Shown here: positions 1 to 9,412 of the stretch, one piece after another | How positions within the stretch are numbered: the stretch's first letter is position 1 | Layout: every line of letters begins with the position of its first letter | Assembly: GCA_004335635.1 (NCBI GenBank) | Contig: QAXH01003135.1 | Coordinates: forward strand, 1 to 31,838 | Direction of reading: 5' to 3' | DNA: 31,838 bases | Source of the DNA: Chloromonas sp. AAM2 | Taxonomy: Eukaryota > Chlorophyta > Chlorophyceae > Chlamydomonadales > Chlamydomonadaceae | Made by a program: the position numbers and the translations under genes | The notes under the pieces: model-generated | What the model was told of the DNA's origin: nothing | The model's database searches: none | What the model saw: the letters and a program-made list of their open reading frames with translations, nothing else

Positions 1-274
1 TCTAGGTACAGAAACGCTGCAACCCCAAAACATGTACCAGTCATTTTGCAACATACTGAACGTGTCAGCAATGGGTTTGTGAGCAATGCGTTAGCTTACG
101 GCAGATGGGCTGGTGACTGCACACATGCATTCTGTTCATTGTCCAATGTCCAGAGTAAAAGCGCCGCATACCAAATCTCTTCCAGTGTTGAAGATATGCT
201 GTTACGATCTTTGAATGCCGTTGCTTCGTACATTCTGGTTAGACCATGGCTTTGTTTCCTGCAACCCGCCACAG

Positions 275-3246
275 GCGCTCGTCAAGGTTGAGGGTATTGA
301 GCTGCAGCACCTGCCATGTGATCTACCCAGGCTGCTTCAGGAGCAGCTGAGCCACTGGTAAGGCCGAAGGCAAGGCTGCTCCTGCTACATTTTGAAGGAG
401 ATGAAATGTTACAATGCAAACTCGGACAGTTTCAGGGGTGCATCTGCCAGCACAGTTTTTGCTTTATGCTGTCGCCTGTTGAATTGTCTGTTGCTTTCTT
501 GCATTGCTGTCACTGTTGCCACCAATTGTCTATGTCACCAATTGTGTGGTTATTTTGCAGCATGCCGGGCGTCCACATGGCGGGTCTAGCCATGCGCAAT
601 GGGTGCGTCATGCTCACACTGGACCTGGTGCATGCTGCCAAGTCTGAAGGAGCAGTAAATGACGCCAGCATTGCCAACAAAACCATTGATGTTATCAATC
701 ACGTCATGGACAACAGCCTGGGTCAAGTGTTGGAGGACAAAGCTGCTATCTGTGTTCAGGTATGTCTGGTCTGCAGCTTCTCATAGCACACACAAGGTCA
801 TGAACGCAATTATGAACCGAATGCTAGCAGCTGGGTGGTTAGCTACAGACTCGTTCTGCAGTTCGTGTTGATGTCCCCGTGTAACGAAGAAGGCTAATGT
901 TGCAGGCCTTTAAAACACGTTCTGTGCCTTTCTACTTCTGTGCCTTTCTATGCCAGAGCAACGCACACAGTCGTCACACAGGTGACAGTTCAACTCAGCA
1001 GGCACACCACTGGTGCAACTCATCCTCATCACAATGTTTGTACGTGCAGGTGGGTAATCAGTTTGCTCGGTGCCGCTGGGACAGCCGCAGTGGCAGCTAC
1101 AGCACTGTGGACGCATCAGGACAGACCCTCAACGCTATGGATTCATATGGCCTGTCCGCGTGTCGCCTTCTGAGTGCCCGGCCAGTCGTTCACTGTCTTT
1201 TGGCAAGCCAGCCACAGTCCATTGCCACTGCCAGTCACCAGCTAACCCTGAGCTTGGAGCTGCAGCTGCCCAGCAACTGTCAGCTGCACGGCTGGCAGCC
1301 ACCTGGAGCTGCTTCTGCTTCGGAGGCGGTGGGCAGCTCGTCACAGGATGGCTCTTTGCTGCAAGCCATGATCCTGGCACGATGTCCGGCTGCTGGCTAT
1401 ATACCTGTCTCAATTGCTTCCACGTCGCACACGAGCGCAGACGGCAACACGGCAGCACTACATCACACTACTGTTGAGGTGAGACTTCATGCTGCAAGCT
1501 GCACTTGGGGCAGGCGTATGTATTGTTGGTGAAACCTTAGGCGAAGCCGGCAGAAACGAGCTCGCTAATGAACCTATGTGATGCGCTGAAGTGATTATCT
1601 TCTTGTGCTGTCCCTTTTCAGGTGGTTGTGACAATGGATGGCACTGCTCCTGCTGCACTGAGCGTTGAGCTGTGGTGCAAGAACATCATGATTGGTACAG
1701 AATCCGCAACAGACCAGGTCCTACAGGCTCTCCCAAATCTTGAGCTGCTGATCTCGCACATGCCAGTGCTGGTACTGCCTGGCAATTGGAAGAAAGCTGC
1801 GACCGAGCTTCAGCAACACGCTGGGAGTGCTGGGGGCGTGGAGCCACGCCAGACCTCTTCTGGCATATCTGATCCTCTAACTGACGCCGCCTGCTGTCTC
1901 TTGGAGGACCTGGGCATGTGGCTGACCCACCACCACCGCTTGACTGACACCCAGCCTGACCAGACAGCCACAGTGCCTGATGACATGATGTCACAGCTGG
2001 GTGACGACCTGCTGTTGTATGCGGTGCGGAATGGACTGGGTGCACTAGCCGGCCTGTTGGTGGAAACACTGCAGCAGGGAGAGCAGCAGGGTGTGCATGG
2101 CACAGAGCAGTCACAGCCAGCGCAGCCTGTCCCCAGCGACTGGCTGCTGCGGATGGCATGCTGCGGCACAGACAGCTGCGATACAACCCTGCTCCATGCA
2201 GCCATGGCCTCCGGTCAGCCTGAGATCCTGGCACAGGTGCTCAGGTGGGTGGGGAAAACAGGCATGGGGCTGATTCAACCAATTGCATAAGCCTACCAGG
2301 TAGGCCAGTAGCAAGCCACAGGTCAAGGGCACTGGACGGACAGTTGTAAGGCACAGACGGCACAGTGGCCAGCAGAGCTTAGGACACGTACACGGCAAAT
2401 GATAACAACAGTGGGCACCTCATGAGCCATAAGCTGCCATACTTGGTGGGATATGTGATGGATGGTGCAGGCGTTGTGCTCGGCTCACTTGTCACCTGTG
2501 CCCGTTATGCATTGTGTTAGGTGATGTGCATGGTATGGACTGGGCAAGCAGGCATTCAAGCAGTCAGGGAAAGCAGGCAAGAAGGCAAGCAAACAAGCAA
2601 GCGTTGCCTCGCTCCGCACAGTACTACACAGCATTGTGGCATGTCCCTTTCCATGTAAATGCTTTTGATGTTTATGGGGGCGACGGCGGTGGTTGCAGTG
2701 GTTGCAGGCAGCACACTGTCGTTTGTGCGTCTTGACATGATGTTCAGGTGGGGCTCACTATACGGTGGTCCGGACTGGTCCTGGCCATGGGAGCTGGAGG
2801 ATGCGGCGGGCTGCACCGCGCTGCACCTGGCCGATGCACAGCCTGCCAACACATGCAACGTACTGCTGAAGACCATTGCATCAACTTTGGCACCAGATCA
2901 GGTGCAGGCTGCCCGCAGTGCATGGCTTCAGTGCCACGGTGGAGTGGGTGCCACGCCTGCTGAGTTTTTTGCATTGGCCTCTCCCAGCGCCTGTGTGGGC
3001 AAGGCATGGAGACTTGAGGTGCAGCCAGGCGCGGCACAGGGTTCCAGCATTGCCCAGGATTCCTCAGATGCTGCGGCAAGCACTAGGAAGTCCAACACTG
3101 CTGATGCTTATGACAACATGAGGTCAGCACAGGCACCCCCGGCCCGCCTCCAGGCCTTAGCCAGGGTCAAGTCCTGGCTGAGCAGCATGGTTGAGGTCTG
3201 GACCACACGAGAGACAGAGGAGTACCGTGCATGGTGCAGCCGACAG
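275..3246 (+). other. Gene A region collinear with SPL C-terminal half (five exons)
   Basis: Exon 275-357 (83 nt) and exon 561-759 together give LSHC|MPGVHMAGLAMRNGC, matching the plant 'W-LSH..DME-Y-RPGC-VLT' motif. Exon 1050-1478 matches the following beta-rich stretch. Exon 1622-2244 holds VVVTMDGTAPAALSVELW, LLEDLGMWL and a LLLYAVRNGLGALAGLLV helix pair. Exon 2748-3246 carries WGSLYGGPDWSWPW, the ankyrin-like CTALHLADAQPANTC and GATPAEFFALAS, corresponding to the plant TPLHLA and TP-YA ankyrin pair. Phases are 2, 0, 0, 2 and 0 at successive exon ends. The homology call is from recalled family motifs, not a search. Confidence 0.7.
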
Positions 3247-4947
3247 GTGCGTTCATTACTCTGTGTGCCTCATGCATGTAAGGAGCGGCGCTGATGACTG
3301 ACGGGAGATTTCGGCGTACTATGGGAGATGTAGCCATTGCACAAGGTTTCTACCAGCAGTGTTGTTAGCTTGGCGACACTATTTCCCTGCACTTGCAGCC
3401 TGTAGTTCATGGGATGCTGCACTCTGACTTGCACATGCAGCCTCTGCTGATTCAACTGCACAGTGGTCGATCTGTCGAGTTTGAGAAGCACTCCTGTGTT
3501 TTTGCGTTTTTGCGTTCTCGTCTTGTGTTATGCTTTCCTTTCGCAGACATCCAGTTTGGTATGCTTCTGGGCATCAGCCATGGTTGTCATAGCGAGCACT
3601 GCCATGTTCCGGTCCGTCAACGCCGGCTGCTGGCTCTACGAGTTCCCCCACCTGTGGCTGCACACCATCTGCTACATTCCCATGGCGCTGGTCACTTGCG
3701 GAGTGCGTAGCATTGGCACTGTGCAGGTGAGCAGTGCTCTTACTATGGTGTGGGTGTGCGTGTGTGTGTATGTGTGCGTGTGTGTGTGTGCGTGTGTTAC
3801 ATGGCCTTCAGTCCTGGGAGGACTGCTCAGCAAGGGCAAGGGCGGAAGGAAAACAAACAGCACAATTGTTAACTGCACCACTGCACCAGCAACCTGCACA
3901 TCAGCCCGGTGGCTGACCAAACAGGAAAGGACAAACGCTTACTATGGTGTGCATATCTGACGTTCATGTTAATCTATCCTCCTTAACCGTTCAGCCCTTC
4001 TAATCCATGCAATCCTGTTGCTGCCTCGACACGGCATTTGCATGCGTTTCGGGAGTTGTGATCATTACTCCTTTGATCATGATTACAATTGACCACTGCC
4101 ATTGACTTGTCGTGTCACCTGCTACCTGCTCGCCCGGCATGCAGGACTGGATGCTGATTGCGCATCTGTTCCACCCGCTGGCCCATGTGTCCAAGATCTT
4201 CTTATCTGTCGACCAGGCCTTGGCTTGGACCACTGCTGCTCACAACGGCGCAGATGCTCTGTACTACGTCGTTCTGGTGGCCCCTCTGGACCAGGTATGG
4301 GTCTGAGCGTGTGCCATATGGCATGCTATGGAGGTGCAGTTGGGAAGATGGTTTCATGTGCTTTAGATTTGTTTTCAAGTGGACGTTCGTATTGTGTGCA
4401 ACATCTGGTTCACCACGAGCCTTGTTGCAGTGGTGGCAGGGGCCAGCGCCGAAGCCAGTCAACAGGTTTAAGACAGCTTGTCGTCTTGTGCAGTGTCCTC
4501 AGCAACTGCAGGCTTCTAAGTTTACCAGGCTGCTCGACAACATCAATCAAGTTCTCTGGTTTTCCACACGCACCTTCCCTTCTTGTGTGCCCTAATCAAC
4601 ATATTGAAAGCAGCAGAAGCAATACCAACCTTGACACCTTACCCGCCTGCCACGCTGTTCCTTGTATGCAGACGGCCATGGCGCACCTCCTGGTAGCGCA
4701 CACACTGGACATATACGTTCATTCGCTGGCCTACCAGACCGCGGGCGTTGCGAATCCGCTCTGGTACTCCATCTTTGTGCACATGTGCTCCTTGCTGGTC
4801 ACCATGATTTCCCGTGCCTGGCAGTTTAGGGCTTATCACAGGTGGCAAGCCAGGCAGCACCACCACAACGCTGCGCTTGATCCGAAGCGCACAGGAGTTA
4901 CTCAGGAGGGAGATCAGGTCAAGCAGTCCAAGGGCTGCAGCAATTGA
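275..4947 (+). CDS. Gene A: SPL C-terminal-like, multi-pass membrane protein (5' end outside window)
   Basis: Spliced gene; exons read as 275-357, 561-759, 1050-1478, 1622-2244, 2748-3246, 3547-3726, 4145-4294 and 4672-4947, all with GT-AG borders and a continuous frame of 812 residues ending at TGA 4945-4947. In order it encodes GIELQHLPCDLPRLLQ, then MPGVHMAGLAMRNGCVMLTL, the NQFARCRWD block, the LQLPSNCQLHGWQPPG block, LLEDLGMWLTHHH, and an ankyrin-like exon (AAGCTALHLA). Six hydrophobic segments follow in the last three exons. This order is collinear with the C-terminal half of land-plant SPL1/SPL14-type proteins (known family: RPGC-VLT core, NELGWL motif, ankyrin TPLHLA). No SBP zinc finger is seen, but the 5' exons equivalent to those of B and C lie left of base 1. 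No disabling change is seen. Function is unknown; membrane location is inferred. Confidence 0.82.
3547..4947 (+). other. Gene A C-terminal six-segment membrane module
   Basis: Three exons, all phase 0. Exon 3547-3726 (60 codons) has two hydrophobic segments, around LVCFWASAMVVIASTAMF and LHTICYIPMALVTCGV. Exon 4145-4294 (50 codons) has two more and ends in PLDQ. Exon 4672-4947 has two more, the last being FVHMCSLLVTMISRAWQ followed by a basic RAYHRWQARQ tail and a hydrophilic C-terminus. Exons of identical length (180 and 150 nt) occur in gene B, and gene C shares the 180-nt one. Segment count is by eye. Confidence 0.65.
3749..3797 (+). repeat. (GT)n microsatellite in gene A intron
   Basis: An imperfect GT/TGTGCG run lies directly after the donor of exon 3547-3726, inside the intron that ends at 4144. 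It is probably a neutral length-variable locus. Confidence 0.85.
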
Positions 4948-4961
4948 TGGGTTCCAATGGT

Positions 4962-5055
4962 TGCAGTACATGGTTTGCTCGTAGTAAGGGAATTGTTCTG
5001 CAGTACATGGCCGCCAAAAAGCGGCTTTGCAGTACAAGGACTGATCTGCAGTACA
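4962..5055 (+). repeat. Four copies of TGCAGTACA just past gene A stop
   Basis: TGCAGTACA occurs at 4962-4970, 4999-5007, 5028-5036 and 5047-5055, beginning 15 bases after the gene A stop codon. The interior GTAC is the core bound by SBP domains, including copper-response elements in Chlamydomonas; any such role here is speculation, since the copies sit in a presumed 3' UTR. Confidence 0.6.
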
Positions 5056-5124
5056 AATACTGTTCTGCACTGTGAGAACTGTTGCTCAGATGCCTGAAAA
5101 TGCCTGTCCAGGCGGCTGTGGTAT

Positions 5125-5172
5125 CGCCACGTGGCGTCCGTATATGTGGCGTTCGCATCGCCATATGGCGAT
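5125..5172. repeat. Two perfect palindromes
   Basis: CGCCACGTGGCG at 5125-5136 and ATCGCCATATGGCGAT at 5157-5172 are perfect inverted repeats 20 bases apart, sharing a CGCCA..TGGCG frame. They could form hairpins in the gene A 3' flank or be protein-binding sites; no function can be read from sequence. Confidence 0.6.
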
Positions 5173-5530
5173 ATGTTGTGTTTAGGCTGTAACCTTCATT
5201 AGAGCTGTCGCACATGCAAACATACAGCACTTGCCGTGCTCTGGTCATCTGTCTGGCATTCGCAGGTCTGCCCGTTGATGCACAGTTGCACACGGCCATG
5301 CAATTCAGGAGGGATTCTTCGATGTGGACTGGGTAACCGCTGTTTAGCTCGACACACACTCACTTGGCCAGCTTTGTTAGGATGGACCCTGTGTTTTTTG
5401 GCAGCATTGAACAAGAAATAGCAAATGGGCTTCTCCCTGGTGGTAGTGAACTTGGTTCAAACGCCACATTGACACAACCTTGACTTGCGCCGAGCACCTC
5501 CGTGTTCCGTGACACTAGTGGTGCTTTCTT

Positions 5531-5601
5531 GTTAGCTGAAAGTTTCTTTTTGGCATTTGTTTCTTTTTGTTAGCTGAAAGTTTCTTTTTGGCATTTGTTT
5601 C
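5531..5601 (+). repeat. 38-bp period tandem duplication
   Basis: A 33-base unit beginning GTTAGCTGAAAGTTTC occurs at 5531-5563 and again exactly at 5569-5601, separated by a short T-rich spacer. It looks like a recent slippage duplication in intergenic DNA. Confidence 0.9.
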
Positions 5602-5789
5602 AAAGCCGTGCCGTTTTGACTGCGCTTTCAACGTCATTGTAGCACTGATGCAGGTTGTATTACATCATCTGGTCAAACCTTTTTCATTCTTGGCCTGAAT
5701 AGGCATTGGTCAAAACAAAGACGCTTGCGCAAACTTCGTTTGAAATTTGAAGCTATAGCTCCTTGCTGTATTCTAGCGTGGCTCTTGTG

Positions 5790-5995
5790 CCTCTTCCTTT
5801 TGTACGCATGGCCCACAGCCGCAACCCACACAGCCCTCCTGTCATTCTGCAAATGTTAAGATGCGCATCAAAAAAGTAAAGCGGAGCGTGCCACTGGTTG
5901 CCGAACTCCTTCACACATAACTAGCACTAGCGTCGCATTTGATGGTCAAGCGTTTTGTTTGACGTTCCTCTTCCTTTTCTACGCGTGGCCCACAG
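5790..5995 (+). repeat. Imperfect 29-bp direct repeat pair
   Basis: 5790-5818 and 5967-5995 share CCTCTTCCTTTT followed by TACGC, then TGGCCCACAG, with only two differences seen. The spacing is 177 bp. Purpose unknown; this may be a remnant of a local duplication. Confidence 0.75.
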
Positions 5996-7412
5996 AACTT
6001 TTGACATTCCATGTATGTCAATCCATGCTGCAGTGCGCTGCTGGTTGCTGCGGTGAATCCATGTGCCCATCCATGTGCAACGGGAAAGGACAGGGGTGGA
6101 AAGACTGTCCTTGGATTGGCCTTGCATTGTGTTCGGAGGGTGCATGTGGTCTTTGTGGAAGAGGCGCCTCTTTTCTGCATTAGTTTTGGAATGGATTGCA
6201 GGCGCCTTCCTAATGTGTCGCTTTTGCTTTTCAGTTTGTCAGTTTGGGCTTAACCATGCACGTGTGGTGGATGGCATTGGCTCTCCAGAGACCTTTGATG
6301 CACAAGCACATTCAATGCGTTCGTCTGACTCAGGCTTGTAGGGGTTCCGGCCTTTTTGGGATTTGTTGTCCTGGTATTAGCCATCGTCTTGATCCACAGC
6401 AGCAACAGGAGCACCATGTGTTTTACAAGTTGAGTAGCAGCTCAGGTCCCTGCTGGCAATGGCATTTGTGCGGGTGACCTCAGGCTGTTTGCTATGCAAC
6501 GCAAGGCTTGTCTTGCCTCCTTGCGTCCTTGCGTTTTCAATCTCGCAAACCGGAAAAAGGAGGGTATGCACAACTGCTGATGTCCTGACAAGCTCTGGCT
6601 CCTTGGTGTTGACGGATTGTATGCATACTGCCATCAGAGCGGCGGGCTTTGTTATGAGTACTACGTGTTGTCAGAGCGTGGAGGCCAGGCTGTGGCTGCT
6701 GAGCAACTACCCTGGGCTGGCATTTCGCTTGGCTTGGAGTTGCAGGTGTCAGCCATTACATGAAATGCACACGAAGTCACTGTCCGGGCATGATGTTGGG
6801 CTTGGAGCTGCTGTTACACAGATCTCAACTTAGGCCTTCATTTGCTGTGCAGATAACATGCCACAGAACGGTTTTAGGCGTATGCCTGACAGAGCCTGTT
6901 GTGCTAGACAGTGCGGCAACATGATCAGAAGGATGGCTTTGGGTCACACTCAACAGCAGAACGCTTTGCGAATTGCGTTGCCTGAGGCCAACTGTCAGTG
7001 CATTCTTGTGTTCTAAACCACCACAAGATGACATTCAAGGTCCATACACACAACAATGCGCAGCTGCAAAACAACATGGCACCAAATGCATCGTCTGCAA
7101 GTTCAGGTCAAGCTTCATTCTCAATAGACCTGTGTGCCCATTCCGTTCCGTGTCCTCTGACGGTTTCCCTTGTATATATGACTGGGTCTTATGCAAATCT
7201 AAAGACTTCTTCTTGAACTCCCATAAAAAAAATGATGTTTGCCAGTTCTGGGACAGTTTCTTAGAACAACACTGGTGTCAGTGTGGAGTTAGCAGATATG
7301 AGCCTGTCATAAACACGCTGAACCCAGCTGAGCCACTGAGTCAAAACCCGTTCCTGACGTTTGAAAGTGGCATCAAAGTGCTGAGTCCCAGCCTGTTTAT
7401 GACCCTTGTCTT

Positions 7413-7434
7413 GCATAAACAGGCTGTGACGTGG
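7413..7434 (+). repeat. Dispersed 22-bp repeat, copy 1
   Basis: The 22 bases from GCATAAACAGGCTG to GACGTGG are identical to 30716-30737, inside gene C's large intron. A related GTCATAAACA-GCTGAAC stretch also lies about 40-110 bases upstream in both places (7308 and 30673), so a longer decayed element is likely shared. Confidence 0.7.
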
Positions 7435-7838
7435 CCAACTGCACCATGGAAAACGCGCAGCTTCAGTCACCCAGGCTAGTTGATGGGTGAGCCCTCGCGT
7501 GTTACAGCAAGCAACCTTTCTGAGACAGTGATTTGGCCCGCTCGGCTTCGCTGCCTCACTTGCCCAGCCTCACTCCACCCTCGGCTTCCCTGTTTGCAGC
7601 GCAAACTTTCAGTCTAGAAACCCATAAATCCCTTGGGCACCCCTATTATCTACATCACACACACAGGGTGACCCAATGCTCTGGCCCGGGTGACTTGGCT
7701 GAAAGCCAGTGTAGCAACCCGTCCACTCTCAAGTGCTTTTGCTTGGTCGGAAGCAGGCCATTAACAACTGTGATGTTTGCAAAACTGTCGTACACCAATC
7801 AACGCCATCGTGCATGAAGTCACAGTGAAACCCAAGCG

Positions 7839-9412
7839 TCACGAGCTGACCCTGCAATCCGTCTGTGCAAGAGTCGCTTCAGGCGTCTGCTGCGCGATAC
7901 CTTGCTTCTTGCTGTGAGCAGTTTTGCCTCCAGATGGACGGCCGGGCTGACTGTACTGCCAACACTTGTATGCTGTCAGCTGCCGCGCGCGCATCATGGT
8001 GGTGACAAGCATGGCACAAGCATGCACGGCCAGCGCACGGAAGTGCGGATTTGAGATGCCCACCACCTTGTACGCTCGGCCGTGGACATACGCCTCAAGG
8101 GAGTGCATGACCAACAAATAGTACAGGGGTGCCTGCACGAGAAGACAGTGCCAAGAGGCCAGGGAAAAAGAAGACTACGTTTGGTTGGGGGAAATGGTTC
8201 CCAACTCCATGCCTGTCGCAGTGCATCCACCATCTGTTGTGTCAGTGGCTGTCGCTCAGCGGGCAGGTCAATGTCTGGCCAAATCACGTGCGTGCTTGGG
8301 CAAGGCCCACACACGTGCATGCAAGTGGCAGCAGGTGCGTCAGCGTGCCCCAGCAAACATGCCGTCTGCCCTGCGAAGCGCTGCAGAAGCCAGGCTCCAC
8401 AGTCAGGTGGCAAGCCAGGCATAGTATTCTTAGTATGAACAGGGTGTGTGTGGGTACCACTTGTGAGGATGGCCAGCATGCTTTGTCAACGGAGATAGAA
8501 TAGGACGGATTTTGCGGACCATGATCATTGTTAGTCCAGCATCCTTCCATTCGCCACCATGCTTCTGTTTCTCATCCCTGCTTTGCCTCACGACACACCT
8601 GATCTAAGGATGCCACCAGCACCACCATGAAGACTGCGTCTGCCCCTGTCGACGCCGATGTGGCCCATAGCACTGCCTTGTGAAGCGGCAAGCGGATCTT
8701 GACTGCATAGGCCAGCGGGTGGCAGATGTGGGCAAGTAGCATCCAGTCCTGCATGCAAGCAAGTAGACCAGCAATTGTCATACGATGAGCAAACTGACAA
8801 AGAGGATAAGTTGGCGATGACAAGGGTTGGAGGTAAACTGAAGATAATTAGGAGAGAATGCATGGCAGAGAGCGTCCCATTTTGAGTTCAGTCAGGCAGA
8901 AAACCAGGATGGCATGATACAGGCTAACAAGGTGCAGATTAGGTCGCAGTGGAAATCAAATCCAAGTCAATGGATTTGGCAGTGGAATCCGAATGGCGGA
9001 CTGTGGGAGGCCATAATGTGGGACTAGGTAACACCTTGCATGGCAAAATCCGCAATGCATGAAGTTGTGTAAACCAGACCATGGTGCCTTGAACGTGCAA
9101 CAGGATTACACCCAAACCCAACATTAAACACACACAGATTTATGCGGAAAAGGGACATGCATCAGCCACACTTGTAAGTTGTGTCCCTTGGTGGCTTGAG
9201 GCTTGAGGCAACATCAACGTTCACAACCCTACCTGTACACTGCCTAGCAAGGTGAAGCCCTTGGTCGCAGCTGCCATGGGGACGTAGCAGATGGTATGCA
9301 GCAGCGCGTAGGGGAGCTCGTCCAACAAAGTGCCAGCTTTGAACGTTTGAAGTGAAGCAGTCAACATCAGACACACCATGATGGCTGCACAGGCGCAGAC
9401 GAGGCTTGACAT
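7839..9412 (-). other. Gene B C-terminal six-segment membrane module
   Basis: Exons 9412-9233 (180 nt), 8748-8599 (150 nt) and 8132-7839, all phase 0. Hydrophobic stretches include ACAAIMVCLMLTASL, LLHTICYVPMAAATKG, QDWMLLAHICHPLAYAVK, DAVFMVVLVASLDQ and ALAVHACAMLVTTMMRARQ, followed by a polar tail. The layout matches gene A residue block for residue block, including the DQ that ends the second exon. Confidence 0.65.

Larger units (their letters stand above)
4948..7838. other. Convergent intergenic region between genes A and B
   Basis: About 2.9 kb between the stop codons of A (+) and B (-). I find no exon of the local family and no recognisable gene; open frames here are short and look like chance. 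It should contain both 3' UTRs. TGTAA-type poly(A) signals, as used by many green algae, could be TGTAA at 5188-5192 for A and TTACA (minus-strand TGTAA) at 7502-7506 for B, but either could be chance. The region also holds four TGCAGTACA copies, two palindromes, a 38-bp tandem duplication, a 29-bp direct repeat and a copy of a dispersed repeat shared with gene C's large intron. Confidence 0.6.

Noticed and set aside
46..291. ORF at the left edge as the first exon of gene A
   Set aside because: It overlaps the acceptor at 275 in another frame and resembles nothing in genes B or C; this stretch is read as intron.
3463..3960. Single unspliced frame through 3547-3726 into the GT microsatellite
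   Set aside because: The frame leaves the conserved exon at a CAG|gtgagc donor and continues as repetitive Val/Cys from the GT run; paralogs end the exon at the same place.
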